Shown here: one piece after another, positions 55,191-62,176 of the stretch
Numbering within the stretch: position 1 is the first letter of the stretch
Layout: every line of letters starts with the position of its first letter
NCBI RefSeq assembly: GCF_900111555.1
Contig: NZ_FOHZ01000001.1
Location: 496,001 to 560,000 of the forward strand
DNA: 64,000 nt
Origin: Marinobacter segnicrescens
GTDB lineage: Bacteria > Pseudomonadota > Gammaproteobacteria > Pseudomonadales > Oleiphilaceae
Direction: 5' to 3'
Position numbers and translations under genes: made by a program
The notes under the pieces: model-generated
The model's database searches: none
What the model was told of the DNA's origin: nothing
Seen by the model: the letters and a program-made list of their open reading frames with translations, nothing else

Positions 55191-56399
55191 ATGACAAACA
55201 CCACCATGGACCCGATAACAGACGACAGCTTTCCGGACCGGGCTCGGGCGGAAGAAATCGCCGAGAAAGTCGAACGGTTTGTTCGCGATGTGGTCATTCC
55301 CTATGAAAGCGACCCGCGGCGGGACCACCACGACTGCCCTACCGATGAGCTGACCCAGGAAATGCGCGCCAAGGCCCGGGAGGCCGGCGTACTGACACCC
55401 CACATCTTCCCGGAAGGCGGTCACCTGAGCCAGCGTGGCACCGCCATGGTGCTGATCCGCAGCGGTCTCTCTCCCCTTGGCCCGCTGGCCTGTAACACGG
55501 CCGCACCAGACGAAGGCAACATGTTCCTGCTGGGCAAGATGGGCAGCGACCTGATCAAGGAACGCTTCCTGAAACCCATCGTGGCTGGCGAGAAGCGCTC
55601 CGCGTTCTTCATGACCGAGCCGTCCCAGGAAGGTGGTGCGGGGTCTGACCCGTCCATGATGATGACCGAGTGCCACAAAGACGGCGACGAGTGGGTCATC
55701 AACGGTCGCAAGGCGTTTATTACCGGTGCCCAGGGCGCGGGTGTCGGCATCATCATGGCCAAGGCGCCGGAAGGGGCCAGCATGTTCCTGGTGGACCTGC
55801 CAAACCCGGCGATCCAGATCGATAACGTGCCCAATACCATGGACAGCTCCATGCCTGGGGGCCATGCCACACTGACTATCAAGAACCTGCGGGTGCCGGA
55901 AGAACAGATGCTCGGCGCAGCCGGCGACGGCTTCCGCTACGCCCAGGTACGCCTGGCACCGGCCCGCCTGTCACACTGCATGCGCTGGCTGGGTGCCTGT
56001 ATCCGCGCCAACGAGATTGCCACCGACTACGTTAACCGTCGCATGGCCTTCGGCAAGCAGCTGATTGACCACGAAGGTGTCGGCTTCATGCTGGCTGAGA
56101 ACAAGATCGACCTGCAGCAATGCCAGCTGATGATCGACTGGTGCGCCAGCGTGCTGGACCGGGGCGAACAAGGCGGCACCGAAAGTTCCATGGCCAAGGT
56201 CGCCGTCAGTGAAGCCCTGATGCGCATTGCCGACCGCTGCGTCCAGGTAATGGGCGGCAACGGCCTGACCGAGCACACCATCGTGGAACAGGTATTCCGT
56301 GAAATCCGCGCCTTCCGCGTATACGACGGCCCCACCGAGGTCCACAAGTGGTCCCTGGCCAAGAAGATCAAGCGGGACTGGAAACGCGATAACGGCTGA
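55191..56399 (+). CDS. Acyl-CoA dehydrogenase
   Basis: A 402-residue flavoenzyme of the ACAD10/11-like group (FFMTEPSQEGGAGSDP flavin segment, QVMGGNGLTEHTIVEQ, YDGPTEVHKWSLAKK at the C terminus). It introduces the alpha-beta double bond in an acyl-CoA. GGAG lies before the ATG at 55191; a TTG five codons earlier is less likely. A strong terminator follows. Confidence 0.93.
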   Translation: MTNTTMDPITDDSFPDRARAEEIAEKVERFVRDVVIPYESDPRRDHHDCPTDELTQEMRAKAREAGVLTPHIFPEGGHLSQRGTAMVLIRSGLSPLGPLACNTAAPDEGNMFLLGKMGSDLIKERFLKPIVAGEKRSAFFMTEPSQEGGAGSDPSMMMTECHKDGDEWVINGRKAFITGAQGAGVGIIMAKAPEGASMFLVDLPNPAIQIDNVPNTMDSSMPGGHATLTIKNLRVPEEQMLGAAGDGFRYAQVRLAPARLSHCMRWLGACIRANEIATDYVNRRMAFGKQLIDHEGVGFMLAENKIDLQQCQLMIDWCASVLDRGEQGGTESSMAKVAVSEALMRIADRCVQVMGGNGLTEHTIVEQVFREIRAFRVYDGPTEVHKWSLAKKIKRDWKRDNG

Positions 56400-56476
56400 C
56401 AATCAACAAAAGAACCCTTCGGTGACTTGCTGAAGTTGCCTCCTTGACCTGGACCATCTCCCGGTTCAAGGCCTCG

Positions 56477-56508
56477 CCCCGGTGCCGCTGGTACCGGGGT
56501 ATTTTTTT
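56477..56508 (+). terminator. Rho-independent terminator after acyl-CoA dehydrogenase
   Basis: CCCCGGTGCC and GGTACCGGGG pair with one mismatch around a three-base loop and are followed by TATTTTTTT. The tail overlaps the stop codon of the convergent LysR gene. Confidence 0.9.
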
Positions 56509-57412
56509 ATCCGGCGGGTGAACCCACAAACTGCTCAACCAGGAAGTCGATCATCAGCCGGACCTTGGCTGGCAAACGGCGATCCGGCGGAAACATCACA
56601 TAAAGCCCGCCAAGCTCCACCAACGGCTGGTCGAGCTCCAGTGACACCAGTTCACCCTTGGCGATCGCCCGGTCCACGATAAAGTCCGGCTGGTAGATGA
56701 TGCCCTGCCCGCCCACAGCCGCAGCCAGCAAGGCATCGCCATTATTGGCTGTCAGATTGCCGTGCACCGGCACCTTGATATCCCCCTGGCGACCGAAGGC
56801 CCAGGGGCCCTTGCCCTGCAGGGGCGACAAGGTATAGCCAAGGCAGTTGTGCTCAGCCAGGTCCGCCACCCGGCGAGGTCGGCCGTGCCGCGCCAGGTAG
56901 TCGGGTGAGGCACACACATATAGCTGACAGTTGCCCAGCCGACGGGCCTTGAGCGAACTGTCCGCCAGGTGACCAATACGAACGCCCAGGTCCCAGCCTT
57001 CCCGTATCAGGTCATGCTGCGCATCGCTGAGCCCCACCTCTACATCGATTCCGGGATAACGACGACTGAACTCCGGTAACAGGGGCGCAATAAAACGTGT
57101 GCCGAAAGAGTGGGGCAGATTCATGCGCAGTCGTCCGACGGCTTCCGTGCGCTGTACGCTGACTTCGGCTTCCGCCTCGTCCAGCTCCTGCAGAATGCTG
57201 CGGCACGACTCCAGGAACTCCGTGCCCGCATCCGTCAGTGTCAGCTTGCGGGTGGTGCGGTGCAGCAACTTCACGCCCAGCCGAGCCTCCAGCGCATCCA
57301 TATGCTTGGTAGCCATGGCCGGAGACATGTCCATCACCCGGCCGGCAGCAGAAAGACTGCCATGGGTGGCCGCCTGTACGAACACCCTCATGCTGATAAA
57401 GCGGTCCAGCAT
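56507..57412 (-). CDS. LysR-family transcriptional regulator
   Basis: A 301-residue regulator with an N-terminal winged helix-turn-helix (residues 1-60, ATHGSLSAAGRVMDMSPAMATKHM) and a LysR substrate-binding domain. It is divergent from the dioxygenase gene at 57529 across 116 bases, the usual arrangement for a regulator and its target. The ligand is unknown. Confidence 0.93.
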   Translation of the reverse strand: MLDRFISMRVFVQAATHGSLSAAGRVMDMSPAMATKHMDALEARLGVKLLHRTTRKLTLTDAGTEFLESCRSILQELDEAEAEVSVQRTEAVGRLRMNLPHSFGTRFIAPLLPEFSRRYPGIDVEVGLSDAQHDLIREGWDLGVRIGHLADSSLKARRLGNCQLYVCASPDYLARHGRPRRVADLAEHNCLGYTLSPLQGKGPWAFGRQGDIKVPVHGNLTANNGDALLAAAVGGQGIIYQPDFIVDRAIAKGELVSLELDQPLVELGGLYVMFPPDRRLPAKVRLMIDFLVEQFVGSPAG

Positions 57413-57493
57413 TCTATTTCACACTCCTGGTTAAAGGTGTTTTCCGATTTTAGCAGGTTCTCGCACCCGCGAATAAAACGTAAATTACCAGCT

Positions 57494-57503
57494 ATTGATC
57501 AAT
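57494..57503. promoter_or_regulatory. Possible LysR operator
   Basis: ATTGATCAAT is a perfect dyad 25 bases upstream of the dioxygenase gene, within the LysR-dioxygenase spacer. It has the symmetry and A/T ends usual for LysR sites. Confidence 0.4.
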
Positions 57504-57528
57504 CGCAATATCCAGCGAGGTACCAACC

Positions 57529-58356
57529 ATGGCGAATCCAGCGTTCTCCGCTGCACCCGCTACCCAGCCGGTCCTTTTCATTCCCCATGGCGCGGGCCCG
57601 TGCTTCTTTATGGACTGGACACCCGCTGACGCCTGGCATGGTATGGCAGATTTTCTGCGCAACATTCACTCATCGTTGCCAGAAAAACCACGGGCCATCC
57701 TCATGGTATCCGCCCACTGGCTGACAGAAGATTTCACCGTGACCGCCGGCAAACAGCCCGCGCTCATCTTCGACTATTACGGCTTTCCCGAACATACCTA
57801 CGAGCTGACCTACCCCGCCCCGGGCGATCCGGCGCTGGCACAAAGGGTTACCGGCCTTCTGGCCCAGTCAGGACTGTCCTGCCGGCAGAACAGGGAGCGG
57901 GGATTTGACCATGGCATGTTTATCCCGCTGAAGCTGATGTTCCCCGCCGCTGACATTCCGGTTGTGCAGCTTTCCCTGCGCGCCGACCTGGACCCTGCAA
58001 CCCACCAGCGGGCCGGCAAGGCCCTGGAGACGCTGCGCAGGGAGGGCGTACTGATCATCGCCAGCGGCATGAGTTTTCATAATATGCGCGGCTACGGCGA
58101 CCCTCACTTCACGCCGCTTTCCGAGGCTTTTGACGCCTGGCTGAGCGAGACTATGGAAGCGCCAGCGGCGCAAAGGGAGGACAGGCTCGACCACTGGAGC
58201 TCAGCACCCTATGCCCACCAGTGCCACCCGTCAGGGCACGAGGAACACCTGTTGCCACTGATGGTGGCCGCCGGCGCCGCAGGTGACGACACCGGGCAGA
58301 AACCGTGGTCCGGGCAGGTACTCAAAACACAACTTTCAGCCTTCCGGTTTGGCTGA
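57529..58356 (+). CDS. DODA-type extradiol ring-cleavage dioxygenase
   Basis: A 275-residue LigB-family enzyme. Candidate metal ligands and catalytic histidines occur in FIPHGAGP, MVSAHWLT, FDHGMFIPL, SGMSFHN and HPSGHEEHLLPL, matching the DOPA-dioxygenase class (YgiD-like). It may open a catechol ring; in E. coli YgiD the physiological substrate is unclear. A GAGG motif precedes the ATG. Confidence 0.9.
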   Translation: MANPAFSAAPATQPVLFIPHGAGPCFFMDWTPADAWHGMADFLRNIHSSLPEKPRAILMVSAHWLTEDFTVTAGKQPALIFDYYGFPEHTYELTYPAPGDPALAQRVTGLLAQSGLSCRQNRERGFDHGMFIPLKLMFPAADIPVVQLSLRADLDPATHQRAGKALETLRREGVLIIASGMSFHNMRGYGDPHFTPLSEAFDAWLSETMEAPAAQREDRLDHWSSAPYAHQCHPSGHEEHLLPLMVAAGAAGDDTGQKPWSGQVLKTQLSAFRFG

Positions 58357-58381
58357 ATACAGTCCTGTATTGGTCTCGTCC

Positions 58382-58465
58382 ATGACGGTCCTGATCATCG
58401 GGCACATCGGCATGACTCTGCTGCACCACTTCCGGGGCGAGGCTGTGCTTAAGCGAATGGTATAA
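58382..58465 (+). pseudogene. C-terminal remnant of a cytochrome b561-like protein
   Basis: A 27-codon frame ends with GHIGMTLLHHFRGEAVLKRMV and a TAA. This resembles the end of cytochrome b561 (final helix with the heme-ligand His, then HHF and VLRRM). No upstream part of such a gene is present in any frame of the 159-base gap, so it appears to be the tail of a deleted gene. Based on recall of the family. Confidence 0.45.
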
Positions 58466-58515
58466 ACAAATTCGGCACCCCCTGATTCAGGTATACACGG
58501 CTTGTTTAAACCACC

Positions 58516-59133
58516 TCAATCCCAGCGGGCGCGGGAATAACTGAACACCGGCAGCGACAGCTTCCAGCGGATGGCAGACATCCGCAGCAACAGCCCAAGG
58601 CTGAACGCCGCCAGCAGGGTGATGTTTTCGCCCACCCCGTGGTTCAGCAGGGTGAGATAGAACAGCGCCACCACCAGGGAAACGCTGGCGTAGAGCTCGT
58701 GGCGCAGTACCTGGGGAGTCCGATTGCACATGATGTCCCGGATAATGCCGCCAAAAATCCCTGTGGTTATTCCTGCCATGACCACCACGACCGTCTCATA
58801 GCCCAGCCTGAGGGCCACATTGCAGCCAATCACGGTAAAGGCCACCAGGCCAATGGCGTCAAGCACGAGAAACAGCTGATGAAGGTGGCGCATGAACCGG
58901 GCGATAACAATGGTTACCAGACCGCCGGTAATCGTCATATAGATGTAGAGGGGGTGCTGGGTCCAGGTAACCGGGAAGTTACCCAGCAGGATATCCCGCA
59001 CCGTGCCACCGCCCAGGGCCGTGAAAAAGGCAATCACGGCAACACCGAACAGATCCATGTTCCGCCGGCCGGCAGTCAGCGCTCCGGACATGGCTTCGGC
59101 GGTAATGGCAATCATATAGATAGAGGTCAGCAC
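58516..59133 (-). CDS. TRIC-family membrane channel (UPF0126/YicG)
   Basis: A 205-residue protein with seven hydrophobic segments and the duplicated GGG[TI][VI]RD motif (ALGGGTVRDILLGN and FGGIIRDIMCN), a TRIC/UPF0126 signature. Prokaryotic members are trimeric cation channels; a role in glycine transport has been suggested because of frequent glycine riboswitches. The start is a GTG with AGGAG six bases upstream. A tandem glycine riboswitch lies directly before it. Confidence 0.9.
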   Translation of the reverse strand: MLTSIYMIAITAEAMSGALTAGRRNMDLFGVAVIAFFTALGGGTVRDILLGNFPVTWTQHPLYIYMTITGGLVTIVIARFMRHLHQLFLVLDAIGLVAFTVIGCNVALRLGYETVVVVMAGITTGIFGGIIRDIMCNRTPQVLRHELYASVSLVVALFYLTLLNHGVGENITLLAAFSLGLLLRMSAIRWKLSLPVFSYSRARWD

Positions 59134-59167
59134 ACAGCACTCCTGCGTTTCTGTGGCCTCTCCCCCT

Positions 59168-59332
59168 GTCCCTGATACCTGAGAGTGTACAGGGCCTGAC
59201 CCTGCTTGCCCCTTCGGTGGGCTGCTGTGCAGCCTCTCTCCAGACGGCGTTAAAAAATGCCCGCAGTACCTGTGCCTGAGCGTTTATGGGAGTTTGCGCC
59301 TTCGGCGGGGCTCTCAGCCCTCTCTCCTGCGG
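59168..59332 (-). ncRNA. Tandem glycine riboswitch
   Basis: On the minus strand two glycine aptamers lie in series. Aptamer 1 (59332-59261) is closed by CCGCAG / CTGCGG and holds GGAGAG, GCCGAAGGCGC and CTCAGGCA. Aptamer 2 (59245-59168) holds GGAGAG, CACCGAAGGGGC and CTCAGGTATCAGGGAC. A 15-base linker with six T separates them. The GTG start of the TRIC gene follows after about 35 bases, with no terminator hairpin, so control is probably at translation initiation. Confidence 0.92.
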
Positions 59333-59340
59333 AGTGGCGG

Positions 59341-59369
59341 ATTATAGAGATGCCCATGCCGGGCGTCGA
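59341..59369 (-). promoter_or_regulatory. Sigma-70 promoter of the riboswitch-TRIC unit
   Basis: The minus strand has TCGACG, 17 bases and a perfect TATAAT. The predicted start site is near 59334, right at the beginning of the first glycine aptamer, which supports both calls. Confidence 0.8.
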
Positions 59370-59463
59370 GTGGCAATCAAAGATCGAATCAACCGTCGAA
59401 TCGGTTGAACAACTCTGCCAAAAAGCCCCGATATCATTATGTTCGAAACGGCGCTAGATTAAG

Positions 59464-59484
59464 TTAGTAAGCGAATAACTTCAT
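59464..59484. promoter_or_regulatory. AAGTTA-N9-TAACTT dyad before the FMN reductase
   Basis: The sequence near 59462-59482 carries the inverted repeat AAGTTA / TAACTT with nine bases between, about 40 bases upstream of the FMN reductase start. This could be an operator for a redox-responsive regulator; none is encoded nearby. Confidence 0.35.
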
Positions 59485-59521
59485 CACCCCATGCAGTGGC
59501 TCAAAAAGGAGATTTCCGATC

Positions 59522-60085
59522 ATGTCGCTCAAACTCCAAACCATCATCTGTAGCACCCGCCCCGGGCGTATCGGCCCATCTGTCGGCGAGTGGTTTCACG
59601 AGGTTGCCGGTACCCACGGAGCATTCGACAGCGAACTGGTCGACCTGGCCAGCTTCAACCTTCCGATTTATGACGAACCCAACCACCCGCGTACCCAGAA
59701 GTACGAGCACGACCACACCAGGGCCTGGTCCGAAAGCGTGGCCAGTGCCGATGCCTATGTGTTTGTGATGCCGGAATACAACTTCAACCCGCCACCCTCG
59801 TTCGTGAATGCCGTCAACTACGTCTACAACGAATGGAACTACAAGCCCTGCGGCTTCGTCAGTTACGGTGGCGTATCCGGGGGCTTACGCTCTGCCCAGG
59901 CCGCCAAGAACCTGGTCACCACGGTAAAAATGATGCCCATGGTGGAATGCGTTATGGTGCAGATGCCCTGGGAAAACCTGGCCGATGACGGCAGCTTTGC
60001 CGCGGCCGATATGCATACCAGCTCTGCCAACACCATGCTGGAAGAAATGGCCAAATGGGCGAAGGCGCTGAAAGCCATGCGTTGA
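59522..60085 (+). CDS. NADPH-dependent FMN reductase family protein
   Basis: A 187-residue flavodoxin-like protein with the FMN-binding segment CSTRPGRIGPSVGEW and the conserved VMPEYNFNPPPSFVNAVNY region. It probably reduces FMN, quinones or similar compounds with NAD(P)H. AAGGAG precedes the ATG. Confidence 0.92.
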   Translation: MSLKLQTIICSTRPGRIGPSVGEWFHEVAGTHGAFDSELVDLASFNLPIYDEPNHPRTQKYEHDHTRAWSESVASADAYVFVMPEYNFNPPPSFVNAVNYVYNEWNYKPCGFVSYGGVSGGLRSAQAAKNLVTTVKMMPMVECVMVQMPWENLADDGSFAAADMHTSSANTMLEEMAKWAKALKAMR

Positions 60086-60125
60086 GGCCGGGCCACAGAC
60101 GATCCGCTTGGGCTCTGGCAACAAG

Positions 60126-60509
60126 CTATTGCGGCCATCCACCCACCCGGATCTCACCGCCCTTGGACACAGCGTGGTTGTAGATGTACACCCAGGCCCT
60201 GCCCAGGGGCGTGTCTAAAAGCTTGCGGTCATACAGGCCCATAGCAGGCGAAGCGGCATCATAACCTTCCAGCGCATCCAGCCGGGCAAAGGTAGGACCG
60301 TCGACCTCGTAAACCTCAATCAAGACACCCTGACTGCGCTCCAGCTTCGCCCCGGGGTACGGCCCCAGGTCATAGAGCACGATGGAATTCAGCGAGCACT
60401 CACCCACTAACCGGGAACCGGCGAGAACTCGGTGGTTTGACTGGTGGCGTTTCAGGGTGCCGTAGACGGCGACGCGGTAGGGCCGGAGCACAATTACACC
60501 CCCAGCCAT
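60126..60509 (-). CDS. Gamma-glutamylcyclotransferase-like (GGCT/AIG2) protein
   Basis: A 127-residue GGCT-fold protein. The family start YGTLKRHQSNH, the substrate loop and the acidic LDALEGYD motif (the conserved Glu of GGCT) are present. Such proteins cyclise gamma-glutamyl compounds or act on related amides. The frame overlaps the preceding HNH-fusion gene by 16 bases. An in-frame GTG at 60491 has a GGGGG motif seven bases upstream and would start two bases after that stop, so it may be the true start (121 residues). Confidence 0.85.
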   Translation of the reverse strand: MAGGVIVLRPYRVAVYGTLKRHQSNHRVLAGSRLVGECSLNSIVLYDLGPYPGAKLERSQGVLIEVYEVDGPTFARLDALEGYDAASPAMGLYDRKLLDTPLGRAWVYIYNHAVSKGGEIRVGGWPQ

Positions 60510-62176
60510 TCAGCCAATTGAAGGTTGGTTTTCAGCCGCAGGCGTTGCTGGAGCATGCCCTCGAAAACCGAGTCAAGAGAACGGCTCTCACCCAACAAAG
60601 GCAATGCGGCTTCGGCCTCTGCAAAGAACCGGGACTCGATCTCGGTTCCGATAACGGCTCGTTCCCACCACTCGGTCACCCTTGGGCGAGCCTGTTTCAG
60701 CAAAGCATCGGACGGCAACTTCTCGGACTTGGCGGCATTGGCCATCTGGGAAGCCGGCAACAGGTTCCACAAATCATTGTTGCTCCAGCGCGACCAGGGG
60801 AAACAGTGGTCAATGTCATACCGTTGCTGGGACAGGTTACGTGCCGTCCAGACGCACTCTACCCTGCCCTCCGCCAGTTGCTGCTCCACCAGCTTTCGCA
60901 TCAGGGACGTATCCCGCCGGCCTTCCGCCCATTGCAGCGCCTTGTGATAAATCTCTGTGGAGTATCGCACCTCCCAGCCGGACATCAGATTGACCCATTC
61001 GTTAACAATGGCGGGCTCCACCCAGCAGGCATAGCGGCTGAAGGTATCCCACAGCATGGCAGGCACCCGGAATACCCCGAACCGGGACAGTGTTTCCCGG
61101 TCCAGCGTAACCGGCTCTTCACGAATACGTATGCGGTTGGCAGCCCCCTCGAAGACGGGCCGATTGGTTCCTGGCCAGGTTGTAAAGTGGGCGGGGTTCT
61201 TGAGGATATTGGCAGCGGCCTGCCTGATTGCGCGCATGACCAGGGGGCCGTGCACAGCCGACAACGACAACCCTGGCCTGAAATCCAGTGGCGACAACTG
61301 CTCCAGCGCATAGAAGTCCTCGCCAGCGAATCCATAACCCTTCGAGCCAGGCGCCTGCCGCAACCGGTGCCGTAAAACCAGCGGGTGATACTGCATCAGC
61401 CAGAACAGGCCAACAGCTCCCAAGGGTAAATCGACCCAGTCGTCTGTTCGGTTGATTACAAGCCCCGACGAGCTGTCAGCCAACCGAACCAGGGTGCGCA
61501 AAAGCCCCAGCTTGTAAGAGGAGGATTTATCATCGTTAACGATGATATGCCGGAGCGTGGGCAGCGCCCCGGTGCCATCATCCGGCAGACGATAAACCGC
61601 CGTTTCCCACCATACTTCCGGCCGCTCCAACTGGTCTGCCGCCGTGCTGCCAACCAACGGCACAGGCACCACCGCCCGATGCCGGGCAAAACCATCCAGC
61701 TCTGCCTTGCTGACCTCATGAAAGACCCGCTCCCCATCGCCGGGACCATGCCGCAGGGTGATGACCAAAGTGCCCGATGGTGCCAGCAACTCCGTCAGAA
61801 TCCGGAACGCCCGCTCCCGGGAAGAGGGGGCAATGTGCATCCACACGGCCGATACCAGAATCAGGTCAAAGCGGTAACTGAGTTTACGGATTTCGGCCAG
61901 ATCCGGCAGGCTGTCGTCGACCCACTGAATACTCCGATGGACGGTAGCCGCTTCACCCAAGCGGCGTAACTCCCCTGCGGGTTCCACGGCGACGACATCC
62001 CAGCCGCGCTCAGCCAGTGCCAGCGCATCGCGGCCGCTGCCCGCACCGACATCCAGTGCCAGACCGGAGCTTTTCTCCAGCAGGGGAAACCAGTCGCTGT
62101 GGACCTGTTCGAAGGTCAGGGACTGGTATTGGTTGAAGAACTTTTGGGCGTTTTTATTGTAGGGGGCGTAGGTCAT
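60494..62176 (-). CDS. SAM-dependent methyltransferase fused to an HNH nuclease domain
   Basis: A 560-residue fusion. Residues 35-165 form a class I methyltransferase with motif I LDVGAGSGRD (41-50) and SAVWMHI at the motif IV position, where DNA methyltransferases would have DPPY; the substrate is therefore probably not a base handled by a standard DNA methylase. Residues 214-236 hold KSSSYKLGLLRTLVRL, seen in some HNH-nuclease proteins. The C-terminal part has an HNH core: DIDHCFPW (454-461), NDLWNL (467-472) and N480/K483. The ATG at 62176 overlaps the helicase stop (ATGA). Confidence 0.8.
   Translation of the reverse strand: MTYAPYNKNAQKFFNQYQSLTFEQVHSDWFPLLEKSSGLALDVGAGSGRDALALAERGWDVVAVEPAGELRRLGEAATVHRSIQWVDDSLPDLAEIRKLSYRFDLILVSAVWMHIAPSSRERAFRILTELLAPSGTLVITLRHGPGDGERVFHEVSKAELDGFARHRAVVPVPLVGSTAADQLERPEVWWETAVYRLPDDGTGALPTLRHIIVNDDKSSSYKLGLLRTLVRLADSSSGLVINRTDDWVDLPLGAVGLFWLMQYHPLVLRHRLRQAPGSKGYGFAGEDFYALEQLSPLDFRPGLSLSAVHGPLVMRAIRQAAANILKNPAHFTTWPGTNRPVFEGAANRIRIREEPVTLDRETLSRFGVFRVPAMLWDTFSRYACWVEPAIVNEWVNLMSGWEVRYSTEIYHKALQWAEGRRDTSLMRKLVEQQLAEGRVECVWTARNLSQQRYDIDHCFPWSRWSNNDLWNLLPASQMANAAKSEKLPSDALLKQARPRVTEWWERAVIGTEIESRFFAEAEAALPLLGESRSLDSVFEGMLQQRLRLKTNLQLAEWLGV

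Noticed and set aside
55152..55865. Long minus-strand reading frame across the start of the acyl-CoA dehydrogenase
   Set aside because: Antisense to a clear enzyme gene. Only its last 47 codons, outside the enzyme gene, are kept as a low-confidence small gene.
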